From NCBI RefSeq assembly GCF_016745425.1, contig NZ_JAERVK010000002.1, positions 298,833-355,478 on the forward strand: DNA of 56,646 nt. The letters are read 5' to 3'. The notes beneath the pieces are model-generated. The model had not been told where the DNA came from. It searched no databases and worked only from the letters and a program-made list of their open reading frames with translations. Every line of letters starts with the position of its first letter. Position 1 is the first letter of the stretch. Below, piece after piece: positions 7,903 to 17,400 of the stretch. This DNA comes from Candidatus Methylomicrobium oryzae. GTDB lineage: Bacteria > Pseudomonadota > Gammaproteobacteria > Methylococcales > Methylomonadaceae. Position numbers and translations under genes: made by a program.

Positions 7903-7923
7903 CAATGCCGTTAAGTTAAGAGG
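7903..7923 (+). repeat. Solitary MITE-end-like sequence
   Basis: CAATGCCGTTAAGTTAAGAG directly follows the radical SAM stop. It matches the terminal repeats of the element at 21005-21151 and the back-to-back pair at 28194-28219. No partner end was found nearby, so it may be a solo end or decayed copy. Confidence 0.55.
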
Positions 7924-7927
7924 TTGC

Positions 7928-7960
7928 GTAGGCCGGATGCGTTTCGCTTATCCGGCCTAC
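7928..7960. repeat. Single REP, type D
   Basis: The 11-bp arms GTAGGCCGGAT and ATCCGGCCTAC enclose an 11-base loop. It has the GTAGG head shared with the other REPs in this window, but is present as one unit rather than a facing pair. Confidence 0.75.
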
Positions 7961-7965
7961 GACTT

Positions 7966-7984
7966 CCCCCTTTGAAAAAGGGGG
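7966..7984. terminator. GC-rich hairpin after the radical SAM gene
   Basis: CCCCCTTT (7966-7973) pairs perfectly with AAAGGGGG (7977-7984) around a 3-base loop, followed by a further GGGGGATTT repeat. On either strand it could end transcription of the convergent radical SAM and GST genes. It also resembles a dispersed repeat, so its role is uncertain. Confidence 0.45.
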
Positions 7985-8156
7985 ATTGAGGGGGATTTAT
8001 TTAAAAAAATCTCTCCCGGCCCCTCGGCAACGCAGGGAGCGGTAGCCGACGGCTGCACGGAGGCAGGAGGTAGGCAATGCAGGAGCTATATTGCCGAGGA
8101 GCAAATCTCTGCTCATGCAGTCGTCTTTTTCAAAGAGGAGAGTGACGCAGGCAGCG

Positions 8157-8807
8157 CTATTTTTGCGCAAAAAAAGCCTGGATCGCCGCATCCCGCCCTT
8201 CCGCGACCTGTTTCACGAAAGGCCGGCTTTCCATTTGTTTGAAATAATCTGCGATACCCGGCACATGCGCCGCGACCAGATTCTCGCCGTAAATTTTTTG
8301 CGTCGCCATTGCGATCAGGCCCAAATGTAGCCAAGCGACGATGTCGGCCGCGGTAAAGTTTTCGCCGAGCGCGTAGGGCGAAAAACGCGCCAGGCGCATC
8401 ACGCCTTCGAGGCCCGCCTCGACTTTCTGTCTGACTTCGTCCTTGATTTCCTGCGAAACCGGCGTGCCGAACAGCGCCTCCCCGTAAATGCGGCGCGCGA
8501 CCAGTTCCACGTTCAGCTCCAGATGCTGGATGAACTCCCGGCATTTGGCGCGTTCAAACGGATTGGAGGGATATAAGGGGCGGTCAGGATAGGTGTCTTC
8601 CAGGTATTCGAGGATTGCCTGCGATTCGGACAAGTAACCGCCGTCGGTCTTGATGAACGGGATTTTGCCCAGCGGCGAGCGTTTTAAAACGGCCGCATCC
8701 TGGGATGGCCTCACCACCTCTTCGTTGAAAGGAATGCCTTTTTCGAGCAGGGTCAGTTTGGTCTTGTTGTAATAGTTGCTTAGCGCGAAACCGTATAAGG
8801 TAATCAT
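8157..8807 (-). CDS. Glutathione S-transferase family protein
   Basis: The 216-residue product starts with a thioredoxin-like domain, MITLYGFALSNYYNKTKL. SPLGKIPFI carries the cis-Pro, and SESQAILEYL is the glutathione gamma-glutamyl site. An all-helical C-terminal domain with NFTAADI (N-capping box) completes the fold. Start choice: the frame is open to 8894, but GGAG lies nine bases before the ATG at 8807 and the family N-terminus begins there. It is divergent from a TetR gene with paired ACCGGT-type sites between them, which suggests repression by that TetR and induction by an electrophile or drug. Substrate unknown. Confidence 0.88.
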   Translation of the reverse strand: MITLYGFALSNYYNKTKLTLLEKGIPFNEEVVRPSQDAAVLKRSPLGKIPFIKTDGGYLSESQAILEYLEDTYPDRPLYPSNPFERAKCREFIQHLELNVELVARRIYGEALFGTPVSQEIKDEVRQKVEAGLEGVMRLARFSPYALGENFTAADIVAWLHLGLIAMATQKIYGENLVAAHVPGIADYFKQMESRPFVKQVAEGRDAAIQAFFAQK

Positions 8808-8843
8808 GAGGTTCATCTCCAGGTTGAGCGTTGAAAAAGATAG

Positions 8844-8886
8844 ACTGACCGGTAAGTCATTTGCAATGATACAGACCGGTCGGTAT
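8844..8886. promoter_or_regulatory. Two TetR-type operator half-sites between GST and TetR
   Basis: Two related sites, ACTGACCGGTAAGTCA (8844-8859) and AGACCGGTCGGTAT (8873-8886), share the GACCGGT core and are about 29 bases apart. They sit in the 113-bp gap between the divergent genes. ACCGGTCGGT is typical of operators for this kind of TetR regulator, so autoregulation plus control of the GST gene is inferred. Confidence 0.6.
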
Positions 8887-8920
8887 AGTTGCAACTTTAT
8901 TTATGTTTTCATTCTTTATC

Positions 8921-9490
8921 ATGTCCAGCAATCTGAAAGAACGTATCTTGCAAACCGCGTCCGAACTGTTTTATCGCCAGGGCATCCGCGCCACCGGCGT
9001 CGATGCGATCGTGAAGGCGGCAGGTACCACCAAAATGAGCCTGTACCATTATTTTCCGTCCAAAAATGATCTGGTGCTGGCGCATCTGCAGAAAACCGCC
9101 GAGATAATGCGCGAGAAGATAGTGGACGGCATCGCGGCGCGGGCGTCCGAGCCGAAAGCCCGGCTGCTGGCGGTCTTCGATGTATTCGGCGAATTGCTGG
9201 CATCGGACGGCTTCCGCGGCTGCCCGTTCATCAATGCCGCAACCGAATCGGCGGCCGAGGACGAACCGTTCAGGCTGGCGTCCGTCGATTTCTACCTGCA
9301 ATTCCGCCGCCGGCTGACCGATCTGGCGGAAGAGGCGGAGGCGCGGCAACCCGAGCTGCTGGCCCGGCAGTTGAGCCTGCTGATTTCCGGCGCGATCGTC
9401 GCCGAGCAGATGCAGCGTAATTCGGGCGCGATGCGGGCGGCGCGCGATGCGGCGGAAATCCTGATTAACCGCAGCCTCGATGGCGTGTAG
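8921..9490 (+). CDS. TetR/AcrR family transcriptional regulator
   Basis: The product has 189 residues from the ATG at 8921; the ATG at 8903 would add six. Neither has a clear ribosome binding site. The N-terminal helix-turn-helix is textbook: RILQTASELFYRQGIRATGV, then IVKAAGTTKMSLYHYFPSK, where the YHYF recognition helix is typical. The ligand-binding C-terminal part includes RGCPFINAATE, which groups it with the YxaF/LmrA-like or TetR_C_11-like proteins often found beside oxidoreductases or GSTs. Likely a repressor of the divergent GST gene and of itself. Confidence 0.88.
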   Translation: MSSNLKERILQTASELFYRQGIRATGVDAIVKAAGTTKMSLYHYFPSKNDLVLAHLQKTAEIMREKIVDGIAARASEPKARLLAVFDVFGELLASDGFRGCPFINAATESAAEDEPFRLASVDFYLQFRRRLTDLAEEAEARQPELLARQLSLLISGAIVAEQMQRNSGAMRAARDAAEILINRSLDGV

Positions 9491-9547
9491 CGGAATCGAA
9501 GAATTTTTTATAGTCCCTGACCTCCTTCCACTGCCGGAGCCAGAGCC

Positions 9548-10207
9548 ATGTATTTTCTCCAACTCGTCCTTTTTCTATTAACGGCGGTGCCCGGTTATGC
9601 GGCACGGGCACAGGAAGCCGCTTTCGACCTCAACCAGCTTCCCCGCGAAGGCCGCACACTCGGCGATTTCACCCCGCGCGGGTGGGCGGCCGCAGACAAG
9701 GCGAATGGCGACTTGAACGCCGACGGCATTGCGGATATCGCCGCAATCCTGATTCCGTCCTCCGCCGGGTCGACAGCCGAAGAGGGGCCCCGGGTTTTAC
9801 TTACGCTGCTCGGCGGCGCCGGCGGAAAGCTTCGGCCCGCCGGGCATAACGACGGCCTCCTCGCGTGTGTGCACTGCGGCGGCCTCAAGGAAAGCGCCGG
9901 CATCGAAATCAAAAAAGGCGTGCTGATCGTGCATCAATTAACCGGTTCCCGCGAGTTTACCGATCAAACGTGGCGGTTTCGTTACGATCCGACATTCCGC
10001 CGCTTCGTGCTGATCGGGAAAGATCGGATCGACGGCGACGGCGCACTCGGCACCGGCGGTAAAGTCAGTTTCAACTATTTGACCGGCTTCAAGATCAGCG
10101 AACGCTACCGCTTCGATCCCAAGCGCGACCGGGAAATCACGCTAACTTCGAAAAAAGACAAAATTCCAAAAACGGCCCCGTCTCTTGAAGATGTCGGGAT
10201 GGAATGA
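9548..10207 (+). CDS. Secreted hypothetical protein with an EF-hand/FG-GAP-like Asp motif
   Basis: The product has 219 residues with a signal peptide (1-21, cleavage near ARAQ). The motif GDLNADGIADIAAIL (around 54-68) is the DxNxDGxxD calcium-binding pattern found in FG-GAP/VCBS and dockerin loops. ACVHCGG has two Cys that may form a disulfide. GTGGKVSFNYLTGFKI and the basic C-terminus follow. I cannot assign a family. A GGAG-type site precedes the ATG. Predicted periplasmic or secreted; no operon partner (the next gene is convergent). Confidence 0.75.
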   Translation: MYFLQLVLFLLTAVPGYAARAQEAAFDLNQLPREGRTLGDFTPRGWAAADKANGDLNADGIADIAAILIPSSAGSTAEEGPRVLLTLLGGAGGKLRPAGHNDGLLACVHCGGLKESAGIEIKKGVLIVHQLTGSREFTDQTWRFRYDPTFRRFVLIGKDRIDGDGALGTGGKVSFNYLTGFKISERYRFDPKRDREITLTSKKDKIPKTAPSLEDVGME

Positions 10208-10222
10208 AGAAGTAAAGAAACT

Positions 10223-11566
10223 TTAGGGCAAATACACGCTCCAGCTCATCCCGCCCAGCGTCTTGCTCGGCATGCCCTCCAGCTTGCCGCCCAAAAGTTC
10301 GATCAGGTCGCTGACCACCGCCATCCCGATGCCGTGCCCGTGAATGTTCTCGTCGGCGCGGACGCCGCGTTTCAGAATCTCGCTGAGCTTCTGCTGCGGA
10401 ATGCCGGGGCCGTCATCCTCGATCAGCAAGAACACCGAATAATTGCGGCGGTTCTTGCGCTGGTTCAGCGCGACCTGGACCCGGACCGTTTTCCGACACC
10501 ATTTGCCGGCATTGTCGAGCAGGTTGCCGATGATTTCGTAAAGGTCGCCCTCCTCGTAATACACCGGGCTGGTCTCGGGAATATTCAAGTCGAACGAAAT
10601 CCCCTTATCCAGGTAAACCTTGGCCAATGAGGCGACCGTTTTTCGGATGATGTCCGAAACGTCTGAGGCGCCGACGGTTTTGGTTTCGCCTTTGGCGGCC
10701 GCGCGCTGCAGTTGGTACTCGATGATTTTGTCCATGTAGGTCAACTGTTCGATCACCGCGTCCTGGTTGCCCTGGAACGAATGCGCGCAGCCGTGCAGGA
10801 TCGCCAGCGGCGTCTTCAGGCTGTGCGCCAGATCGGCCAGGGTGTTGCGGTAGCGCTCCAGATGCGCGCGTTCGCTGCTGATGAACGCGTTCAAATTGTT
10901 CGCGAGTCCCTGCAACTCGGTCGCATAGTAATGGTCAAGGCGCGTCCGCTTGCCTTTTTCGATCGATTCCAGATCCCTGACGATCCGGCGCAGCGGCTTC
11001 AGGCTCCAGCGCAGCAACGAAAACTGGATGAAGATTAATACCACGCCGATCACCAGCAGCCATGTCCACAGCGTTACCGCAAAGCGCTTGACCTGCTGCT
11101 CGACAAAATCGCCGTCTTCGACGACGGTAAACAGGTATTCGCGCTCCATGCCCGCCACAGTCTGCCAGATGACCCGGTAATGGAACGCGTAGCGGTTGCG
11201 CTTTTCCCGGGTAAAGGCCGGTTCGCCCGGCGCCATGTCGGGGAGCGGCGGCGGATCGAGGCCGATCGCGGAAGGCGAGCTCCAGACCAGTTTTTTGTTG
11301 GTCTGCCGGATGAAACCGTAGAGCCCCGAGCCCGGATTCATGAAGCGCGGGTCTTGCAGATTCTGCGAAACGGACAATTCGCCGTTGTCTTTCAGTTCGG
11401 CGGAGGACAAGAGGGAGTACACCTGTACCTGCAAACGCTCCTTCAACGCTTCTTCGGCGCTTTCGCGGAAACCCTGTTCGAGCACCACGGCGACCAGCGC
11501 GAAAAAGGCCGCCAGCACCAGGCCTTCGGAGGTCAGTAATCTAAAACTTAAGGATTTGGTACGCAT
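10223..11566 (-). CDS. PhoQ-like sensor histidine kinase without an adjacent regulator
   Basis: The product has 447 residues. Membrane helix 1 spans about 10-30, the periplasmic sensor domain about 31-160 and helix 2 about 164-186. A HAMP-like linker follows, then HisKA with phospho-His248 in LADLAHSLKTPLAIL, then HATPase_c with NLLDNAGKW (N box) and DDGPGIPQ (G1) near the C-terminus. The HSLKTP H-box variant and overall plan resemble PhoQ-type kinases. No response regulator lies within 2.5 kb on either side, so it is an orphan here. The signal is unknown. Confidence 0.9.
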   Translation of the reverse strand: MRTKSLSFRLLTSEGLVLAAFFALVAVVLEQGFRESAEEALKERLQVQVYSLLSSAELKDNGELSVSQNLQDPRFMNPGSGLYGFIRQTNKKLVWSSPSAIGLDPPPLPDMAPGEPAFTREKRNRYAFHYRVIWQTVAGMEREYLFTVVEDGDFVEQQVKRFAVTLWTWLLVIGVVLIFIQFSLLRWSLKPLRRIVRDLESIEKGKRTRLDHYYATELQGLANNLNAFISSERAHLERYRNTLADLAHSLKTPLAILHGCAHSFQGNQDAVIEQLTYMDKIIEYQLQRAAAKGETKTVGASDVSDIIRKTVASLAKVYLDKGISFDLNIPETSPVYYEEGDLYEIIGNLLDNAGKWCRKTVRVQVALNQRKNRRNYSVFLLIEDDGPGIPQQKLSEILKRGVRADENIHGHGIGMAVVSDLIELLGGKLEGMPSKTLGGMSWSVYLP

Positions 11567-11758
11567 TGCATTTTTTGTCGGATGGCGATTGAGAATTAAA
11601 GACTGATCGGTTTGTCATAGAGCTGTCGTCAGCGGGAATTATATTTTAATCAAAATCGCGTCACGGCTTTCGTTCGCGATCATGGGAGTGTTCAAGCGAT
11701 GCTGCGCTTTGCATGATCGAGCGATTGAAAAAATGGCAGTGCAGGGAGAATTTTTTAT

Positions 11759-11775
11759 ATGTTATAATATAACAT
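11759..11775 (+). promoter_or_regulatory. Zur box overlapping the -10 of the znuD-like gene
   Basis: ATGTTATAATATAACAT is a perfect palindrome around one central base. It matches the gammaproteobacterial Zur consensus core (ATGTTATANTATAACAT) at every position. A TATAAT -10 element (11763-11768) lies inside it, so zinc-loaded Zur would block RNA polymerase. It is 21 bases before the TonB receptor start. Confidence 0.85.
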
Positions 11776-11796
11776 CACAACGGATGAGATGATTTG

Positions 11797-13839
11797 ATGC
11801 AAAGACCGATTTATCCTTATATGGTCGCCTGCCTGTTTTTGCCGGCTGGGGGCGCGCAAGCCGAGGAACCGGGTAACACCACGCTGGGCGAAGTCGTCGT
11901 CACAGCACCTGCGCCGAAAGAAAAAGAGAATCCTGCACAGCCTGCGGTAGTATTGAGCGAGGATGCGTTGCGGATGAAAACCGGCCGCAGCATCGGCGAG
12001 ACGCTGAAGGACGAACTGGGCATCGCCAGCCAGTCGTTCGGCCCCGGCGTCGGCACGCCGGTGATCCGGGGACAGGCGGGGCCGCGGGTGCGGGTCTTGA
12101 GTAACGGCATCGGCAGCAACGATGCGTCATCCTTCAGCCCGGACCATGCCGCCAGCGTCGAGCCGCTGCTGGCCGAACGGGTCGAAGTGTTGCGCGGGCC
12201 GGCCACGCTGCTATACGGCAGCGGCGCGATCGGCGGCATCGTCAACGTGATCGACAGCCGCATTCCGGACAAAATGCCCGACAAACCGATCGGCGGGGCG
12301 CTCGAGCAGCGCTTCGATTCGACCAGCGACGAAACCAGTACCGTGATGAAGATCGACGGCGGCCGGGACCACATCGCCTACCATTTGGACGGCTTTTACC
12401 GCCACCGCGATAATCTTTCGATCGGCGGCAGCGCGATCGATACGGCCAAGGCTTCGATCACCGACCCTTCGCTCGACATCGTCGATAACCCCAAAGGCCA
12501 TCTGAACAATACCGGCGCGGAAGCGATCAGCGGTTCGGCAGGCCTGTCCTGGATCGGCGAGCCGGGCTTCGCGGGCGCCTCGATCAACCACCTCGAAAAC
12601 AATTACGGAATTGCCCCGGACGGGACCGGCGAAGAAACCGTGCGTATCGCTCTCCGGCAGGACAAGTATGACTTCAAAAGCGAACTGATCGATCCGTTCC
12701 GCTTTGCGAAAAGCCTGCGCGCCCGCTTGGGTTATACCGATTACCAACATACCGAAATTGCGAACGGCGAGCCGGGCGCGTTTTTCGCGAACCGGACCTA
12801 CGAAAGCCGTCTGGAAATGGATCATCAGGACATCGGTCCCGTGCGCGGCACTGTCGGTTTTCAGGTGCAGTCCAGCAATTTCACCGCGATCGAGAAGCTG
12901 ACCGGTGAGCCGATCGTACCGCATTCGCTGATCGACAGTTACAGCATTTTTGCCCTCGAATCGTTCGATGCCGGTCCCGTCACCTACCAGTTCGGGATGC
13001 GCATCGATCAAACCGACATTCAGCCGGACGGCATGAAAGGGCTTGACTATACGCCGGTCAGTGCGTCCGTGTCCGCCGCCTGGAAAATCGACAAACAACA
13101 CCAACTGAACCTGGCGCTCACCCGTTCCTCGCGCGCGCCGCAAGTGCAGGAGCTGTTGGCTGATGGTTTCCATGACGCGACCCGCAGCTTCGAGCGGGGC
13201 AATGTGAACCTTAAGGAAGAAACCTCCTACAACCTCGACTTGGGCTACCGCTTCAAGTCGGACTGGCTGCGCGCCGAGTTCGACCTGTTCCACAACTGGG
13301 CCGGCGACTACATCTACCAGCAGCGCAGCGGCGAATTTGTGGATGAAGAAGGTAATCCCTGCACAATCGACTGCAAGCCGGTTCTGGTCACGAGCCAGCA
13401 GGACGCGATCTTCAAAGGCTATGAAGCCAAGCTGATCTTTCCGGTGATGGAGAACCGCTACGGGTTGCTGGATCTGACCCTGTTCAGCGACTATACGCGC
13501 GGCGAATTCGTGAACGGCGGCGACGTGCCGCGGATGCCGCCGCTGCGCTATGGACTGCAGCTCGATTACAATCAGGATAAACTGTCGAGCTATTTGCGCT
13601 TCACCCGCGCCGACGATCAGCCGCATGCCGGCGACTTCGAAACGTCCACCGCCGGCTATTTCTTGCTCAACGTTGGCGTCAATTATCAACTGAAGGCTTA
13701 CAAAGACGCCGAATTGATGCTGTTTGCGAAGGGTAATAATCTACTCGATCAAAACAACCGCAATTCCACCTCGTATTTGCGCAATTTTGCGCCGGAAGCG
13801 GGACGGGGGGCCGAGATCGGTTTTCGGTTGAGTTATTGA
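11797..13839 (+). CDS. znuD: ZnuD-like TonB-dependent outer-membrane zinc receptor
   Basis: The product has 680 residues from the ATG at 11797 (an in-frame TTG precedes it) with a signal peptide ending near AQA-EEP. A TonB box-like TLGEVVVTAP is followed by a plug domain: VRVLSNGI, RVEVLRGPATLLYGSGAIGG and VNVIDSRIP. A 22-strand barrel follows, with HLENNYGIAPDG and ETVRIALRQDKYDF, segments typical of the ZnuD branch. It ends in a C-terminal aromatic strand (GFRLSY). The perfect Zur box directly upstream strongly supports zinc import, induced when zinc is scarce. Nickel or another metal complex is the alternative. Confidence 0.88.
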   Translation: MQRPIYPYMVACLFLPAGGAQAEEPGNTTLGEVVVTAPAPKEKENPAQPAVVLSEDALRMKTGRSIGETLKDELGIASQSFGPGVGTPVIRGQAGPRVRVLSNGIGSNDASSFSPDHAASVEPLLAERVEVLRGPATLLYGSGAIGGIVNVIDSRIPDKMPDKPIGGALEQRFDSTSDETSTVMKIDGGRDHIAYHLDGFYRHRDNLSIGGSAIDTAKASITDPSLDIVDNPKGHLNNTGAEAISGSAGLSWIGEPGFAGASINHLENNYGIAPDGTGEETVRIALRQDKYDFKSELIDPFRFAKSLRARLGYTDYQHTEIANGEPGAFFANRTYESRLEMDHQDIGPVRGTVGFQVQSSNFTAIEKLTGEPIVPHSLIDSYSIFALESFDAGPVTYQFGMRIDQTDIQPDGMKGLDYTPVSASVSAAWKIDKQHQLNLALTRSSRAPQVQELLADGFHDATRSFERGNVNLKEETSYNLDLGYRFKSDWLRAEFDLFHNWAGDYIYQQRSGEFVDEEGNPCTIDCKPVLVTSQQDAIFKGYEAKLIFPVMENRYGLLDLTLFSDYTRGEFVNGGDVPRMPPLRYGLQLDYNQDKLSSYLRFTRADDQPHAGDFETSTAGYFLLNVGVNYQLKAYKDAELMLFAKGNNLLDQNNRNSTSYLRNFAPEAGRGAEIGFRLSY

Positions 13840-13925
13840 ATACGCGAAATCACAACGAGTCGCTCCGGCTAGCGATAGCGTAATCGGAGGAAGGTTGCCG
13901 TTTTCCAGATGTGCGATTACGGCAC

Positions 13926-14282
13926 CTACGGCTCTGGTGTATTGTTCTTATCGGGCAAAAAGTCCAGGTATGGAGCAGGGGCCGGGTTATGGTTATATTT
14001 TCCATCGTGAGACGCATCGCCAGAGCGAGGCGGCGATCCTGGTTTTGGCGGGCGAGGATTAATGAAAATGATCGGTTCAATGTGGTTGCGCAAAGAATAA
14101 TTATCAGAATCCTCTTGCCTATTTTCGTCCTTTGAGCCGTTCGGATGGCCGGCATTTGAAATCTGTGTTGTCGTCCTTTTAACTATGGTTCCGTCGCTAA
14201 GTTCAACCTCGGTAATTTCCGCATAACTAAATTTAGAGAATGCGAATGAGAGCAAGCCTAAAACAATCGTTCTTCTAATCAT
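13926..14282 (-). CDS. Small secreted hypothetical protein
   Basis: The product has 118 residues from the ATG at 14282, chosen because AGAGGTGA lies just upstream; the frame is open to 14342. A signal peptide (residues 1-21, cleavage near SYA-EI) is followed by EITEVELSDGTIVKR and a Pro-, Asn- and Asp-rich disordered tail (RPPKPGSPPRSGDASHD). No family recognised. It lies tail to tail with the znuD-like gene; no functional link is evident. Confidence 0.65.
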   Translation of the reverse strand: MIRRTIVLGLLSFAFSKFSYAEITEVELSDGTIVKRTTTQISNAGHPNGSKDENRQEDSDNYSLRNHIEPIIFINPRPPKPGSPPRSGDASHDGKYNHNPAPAPYLDFLPDKNNTPEP

Positions 14283-14366
14283 TCTTTCACCTCTGATACC
14301 GGCGATAAAAGAAGCAGCGTTGTTGCGTGCATAGGATGACATAGTGAGTCAAAGGTGTCTGTTCGC

Positions 14367-14396
14367 GTAGGGCGGAATAGCGAAGCGTATTCCGCC
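14367..14396. repeat. Single REP, type E
   Basis: After the GTAG head (14367-14370) come the arms GGCGGAATA (14371-14379) and TATTCCGCC (14388-14396). It lies between the small secreted gene and the large PEPCK-like gene. Confidence 0.7.
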
Positions 14397-14454
14397 GGAT
14401 GCTTGTACTTCATACGGCGCAATAGGCAATAGCCATATTGCGACCTCCAGCTCT

Positions 14455-17400
14455 TCAGCGATGCACCCAGTCCGCTCCCAAAGTCCCGGACAAATTTTTG
14501 AGATAACTCGGTTCGCCCACTTCGGCCAGCATCCGTTCGGCGGTTTTGAGCTTTTCAGTCAAAACCCGGTGCCACGCTTCGCCCGGTTCGGTTTCGTCCA
14601 AACGTTGCCGGATGTATTCGCAGTGCCGCAGCCGGAGTGCGTATTCCCGCTGTTGCTTGATCAGCAGCCTTTCGCGGTACCAGTCGCTTTCGAGCAGCGC
14701 CTCGCGGGTGAACATCGCACGAATGGATGGATCGTCTACCGTTTTGCCTTCGTAATGCCCGTAGGCCATCACATGCAGCAGCGCTTTGAGCGGCGGGCAG
14801 GCGTCGTCGATCGAGCCATCCTTGAAATAAAGTAAGGCGACCCGTTGCTGCGCCTGGTACACGTTGTCGACGCCGTCGACGAAGTCCGTCAGACTCTGGG
14901 TTTCCGGCTTCAGCATCGCTTCGTCGAACACGGCGGTCGGATAATCGAAGACCTTGCCGAAATTGGTATGCACGAAGCGTTCGGTAATCCGATAACCCAG
15001 GCGGCTCGCGTACACGGTCCGACCTTCGTATTCGAAATCTTCGAGTTTTTCGAGATGGCCCTCTGCGATCATATAGCGGGAATCGCGCTGGTCGGCCGGC
15101 AGGCGCGACCAGATCTCCGGTATCAACAGGCTGATGTCGTGATCGATTCGCCGCTCCGAACCGATATAACCGGCCGCGGTCGAGAAGCCGTCGTAGCCGC
15201 AGAGGATGAAAGACACCAGCGCGGTGTTCAAATCGGCCGTCGCGCAGACCGCGTTGAACGGGCCTTTGGTCAGCGCGCCTTCCGAGCCCGCGCCGGTCGT
15301 GGATGGCGATTTTCCGGTCAGGCTGCAGATGAAATCCATGAACAGTTCGGGTAGTTCCTGGTAATGGATTGGGTTGTAAATCGCCAGCGGCTTGATGCCG
15401 GCCGCGCTGTCCCGCGGGTTGTTGCGGCGTCCGGGCAGGACTGCATTGACCGGAAAATGCACCGGTTGATCGACGCGCAGGCCGCGCGCCAGCCGGGTCG
15501 ACAGTTCCGCCAGATAGCGCGGACGTGGGTCGATGAGGTCGGGCCGCTGCTGCAGGTAGCGCACGTTCTGGCTCGGTTTGCCGTCGACCAGGCGCGGATG
15601 GGCCGAGGAGACGAAAAATTCACCTTCCGGGGCCTCGGCGGCGCGCGCGATCAGGTTGCGCATCGGTTCGCTGTACTGATCGAAATGCACGACGTCGTCC
15701 CGGATTTCGCGGGCGTCGCCCGGCGTCAGCGGTTCGAAATTCGAAATGAAATTGTTGCCGCCGGAGAGGTCGGCTTCGGTTTGCAGGTCGGTGCCGCGGT
15801 GGACCGCGTCGTCCGGCCGCTGGAAAAAACTCATTTCGCAGTTTTCGACCAGTTTGACGCTCGGATTCGGCGTGTTCGGACTCAATTCTGGCAAGAGTCC
15901 GGCCGGGACGACGGTCGAGGCGGTAATGTCGTCTTCGAACTGGACTTTGTCCGAGGCGATGAAATCCTGCCGCAGTTTGAACACCCGCCAGGCGCCATTG
16001 CTGTCGTAGCCGACGCGCAGATAACAGGCGATCAGTTTGCGGCCGTGAAATTTCAATTCGTTGCCCGGATAACCGTTCACGACGTCGACCGAAAAATGTT
16101 CGCGCCAATTCTCGCCCCACGCCGGGTTGAAAAAGCGCTTGATGATCAGCACCAGCGCCCAGATGTGCTGCGGAAATTGTGTCAGCCATTGGTTGTAGGC
16201 GTCGGAATATTCGCCTTGCGAAGGGGTTAAGAGTTTGATCACCGAGCCAAGCGTGCGCTGGTTGCTGAGCAGCGGACGCTGATCGATGCCGTTGCGCGCC
16301 GGATCGCGAAAACGCTGCGAATAGTCGTAGGCGAAAATTTCGGTGACGGTGTCCATGTCTTTGTTGAAATCTTCGATGAAGATGGAGCCGAAAAGGATCG
16401 CGCCGGCGATCGACTTCGAAATTTCCGACTTGCCGCCCCCGGACACCGTGCTCGGCTTGTGACACAGGGTGCTTTCCGGAAAGGTGCCGATCAGCCGCCA
16501 GCTCGGTGCGTGCGGGTGGCGCTCCATGTGCACGCGGAAACCGTTCGGGTACACGTAGGTCCGGTCGGCCAGCAGTTTCAGCGTCTGCGTCGCGCCGTTT
16601 CGGCCCCAACTGACTTGCTGTCGCTGAATGTTGATTTCGGCCGTTTCGGGAATGAAAACGATGCCCGGATGGATTTTATCGGTCGCATAGCCTTCGGGAT
16701 GCAGGTCGATCGTATCGCCCAACAGGCGCGGAATTTGTTCGAACGTGACGTTTTTGATGTTTTCCGGGCTCGCCAGATAAATGTCCCCCAGGCTGGCCCG
16801 GACGAACGCGAGCGCTCCGCCGGCATGTTCTTCTTCGCAGCCGCCGTACAGATTGGCCGAGTAGCTGATCTGCGATTTGATCTCTTTTTTGCTGTAGCCG
16901 AAATAATTGTCGGCGATAATCGTGACGATGACGCCGTGCATGTTTCGGCACACCAGTTTGAAAGGCTTGCCGTCGTTGTAGAGTTCGTCTTCGCTTTGCC
17001 AGCACATGCCGTCTTGGCGCTGCCGTTCGCTCGCTTCCTCGATAGGCGGCAAACCCAGGTCCTTTTTGCGGCAATGCACCAGATGCGGCGCCAGGATGAT
17101 ACAGCCGGTATGGCCGGTCCAGTGCTCGATGTCCAACGCGGCATCGTTTTCGGGCAGAAAGGGGTTGCCGGCATTGTCGAAGATCGATTCGACGAAGTCC
17201 AGATTGGCGACCAGGCCGCCCGGCACAAAAAAACGCGTTTCCATCGTTTTCGGCGGCGCTACGCCTGCAATGCCGGGGACCACGAGCGGCCGGATCAGCA
17301 TCGACAGCCAGAGTTTCGCCGGATTTTGTTGCCGGCTCGTATAAGGCAGGCGCAGCAGGTCGTCGGGCGGGGTCAGGGCCCGGCGCAGGATTTCCGCATA

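Noticed and set aside
12211-13689. 492-codon minus-strand frame inside the TonB receptor
   Set aside because: Antisense shadow of a well-supported barrel protein in GC-rich DNA.
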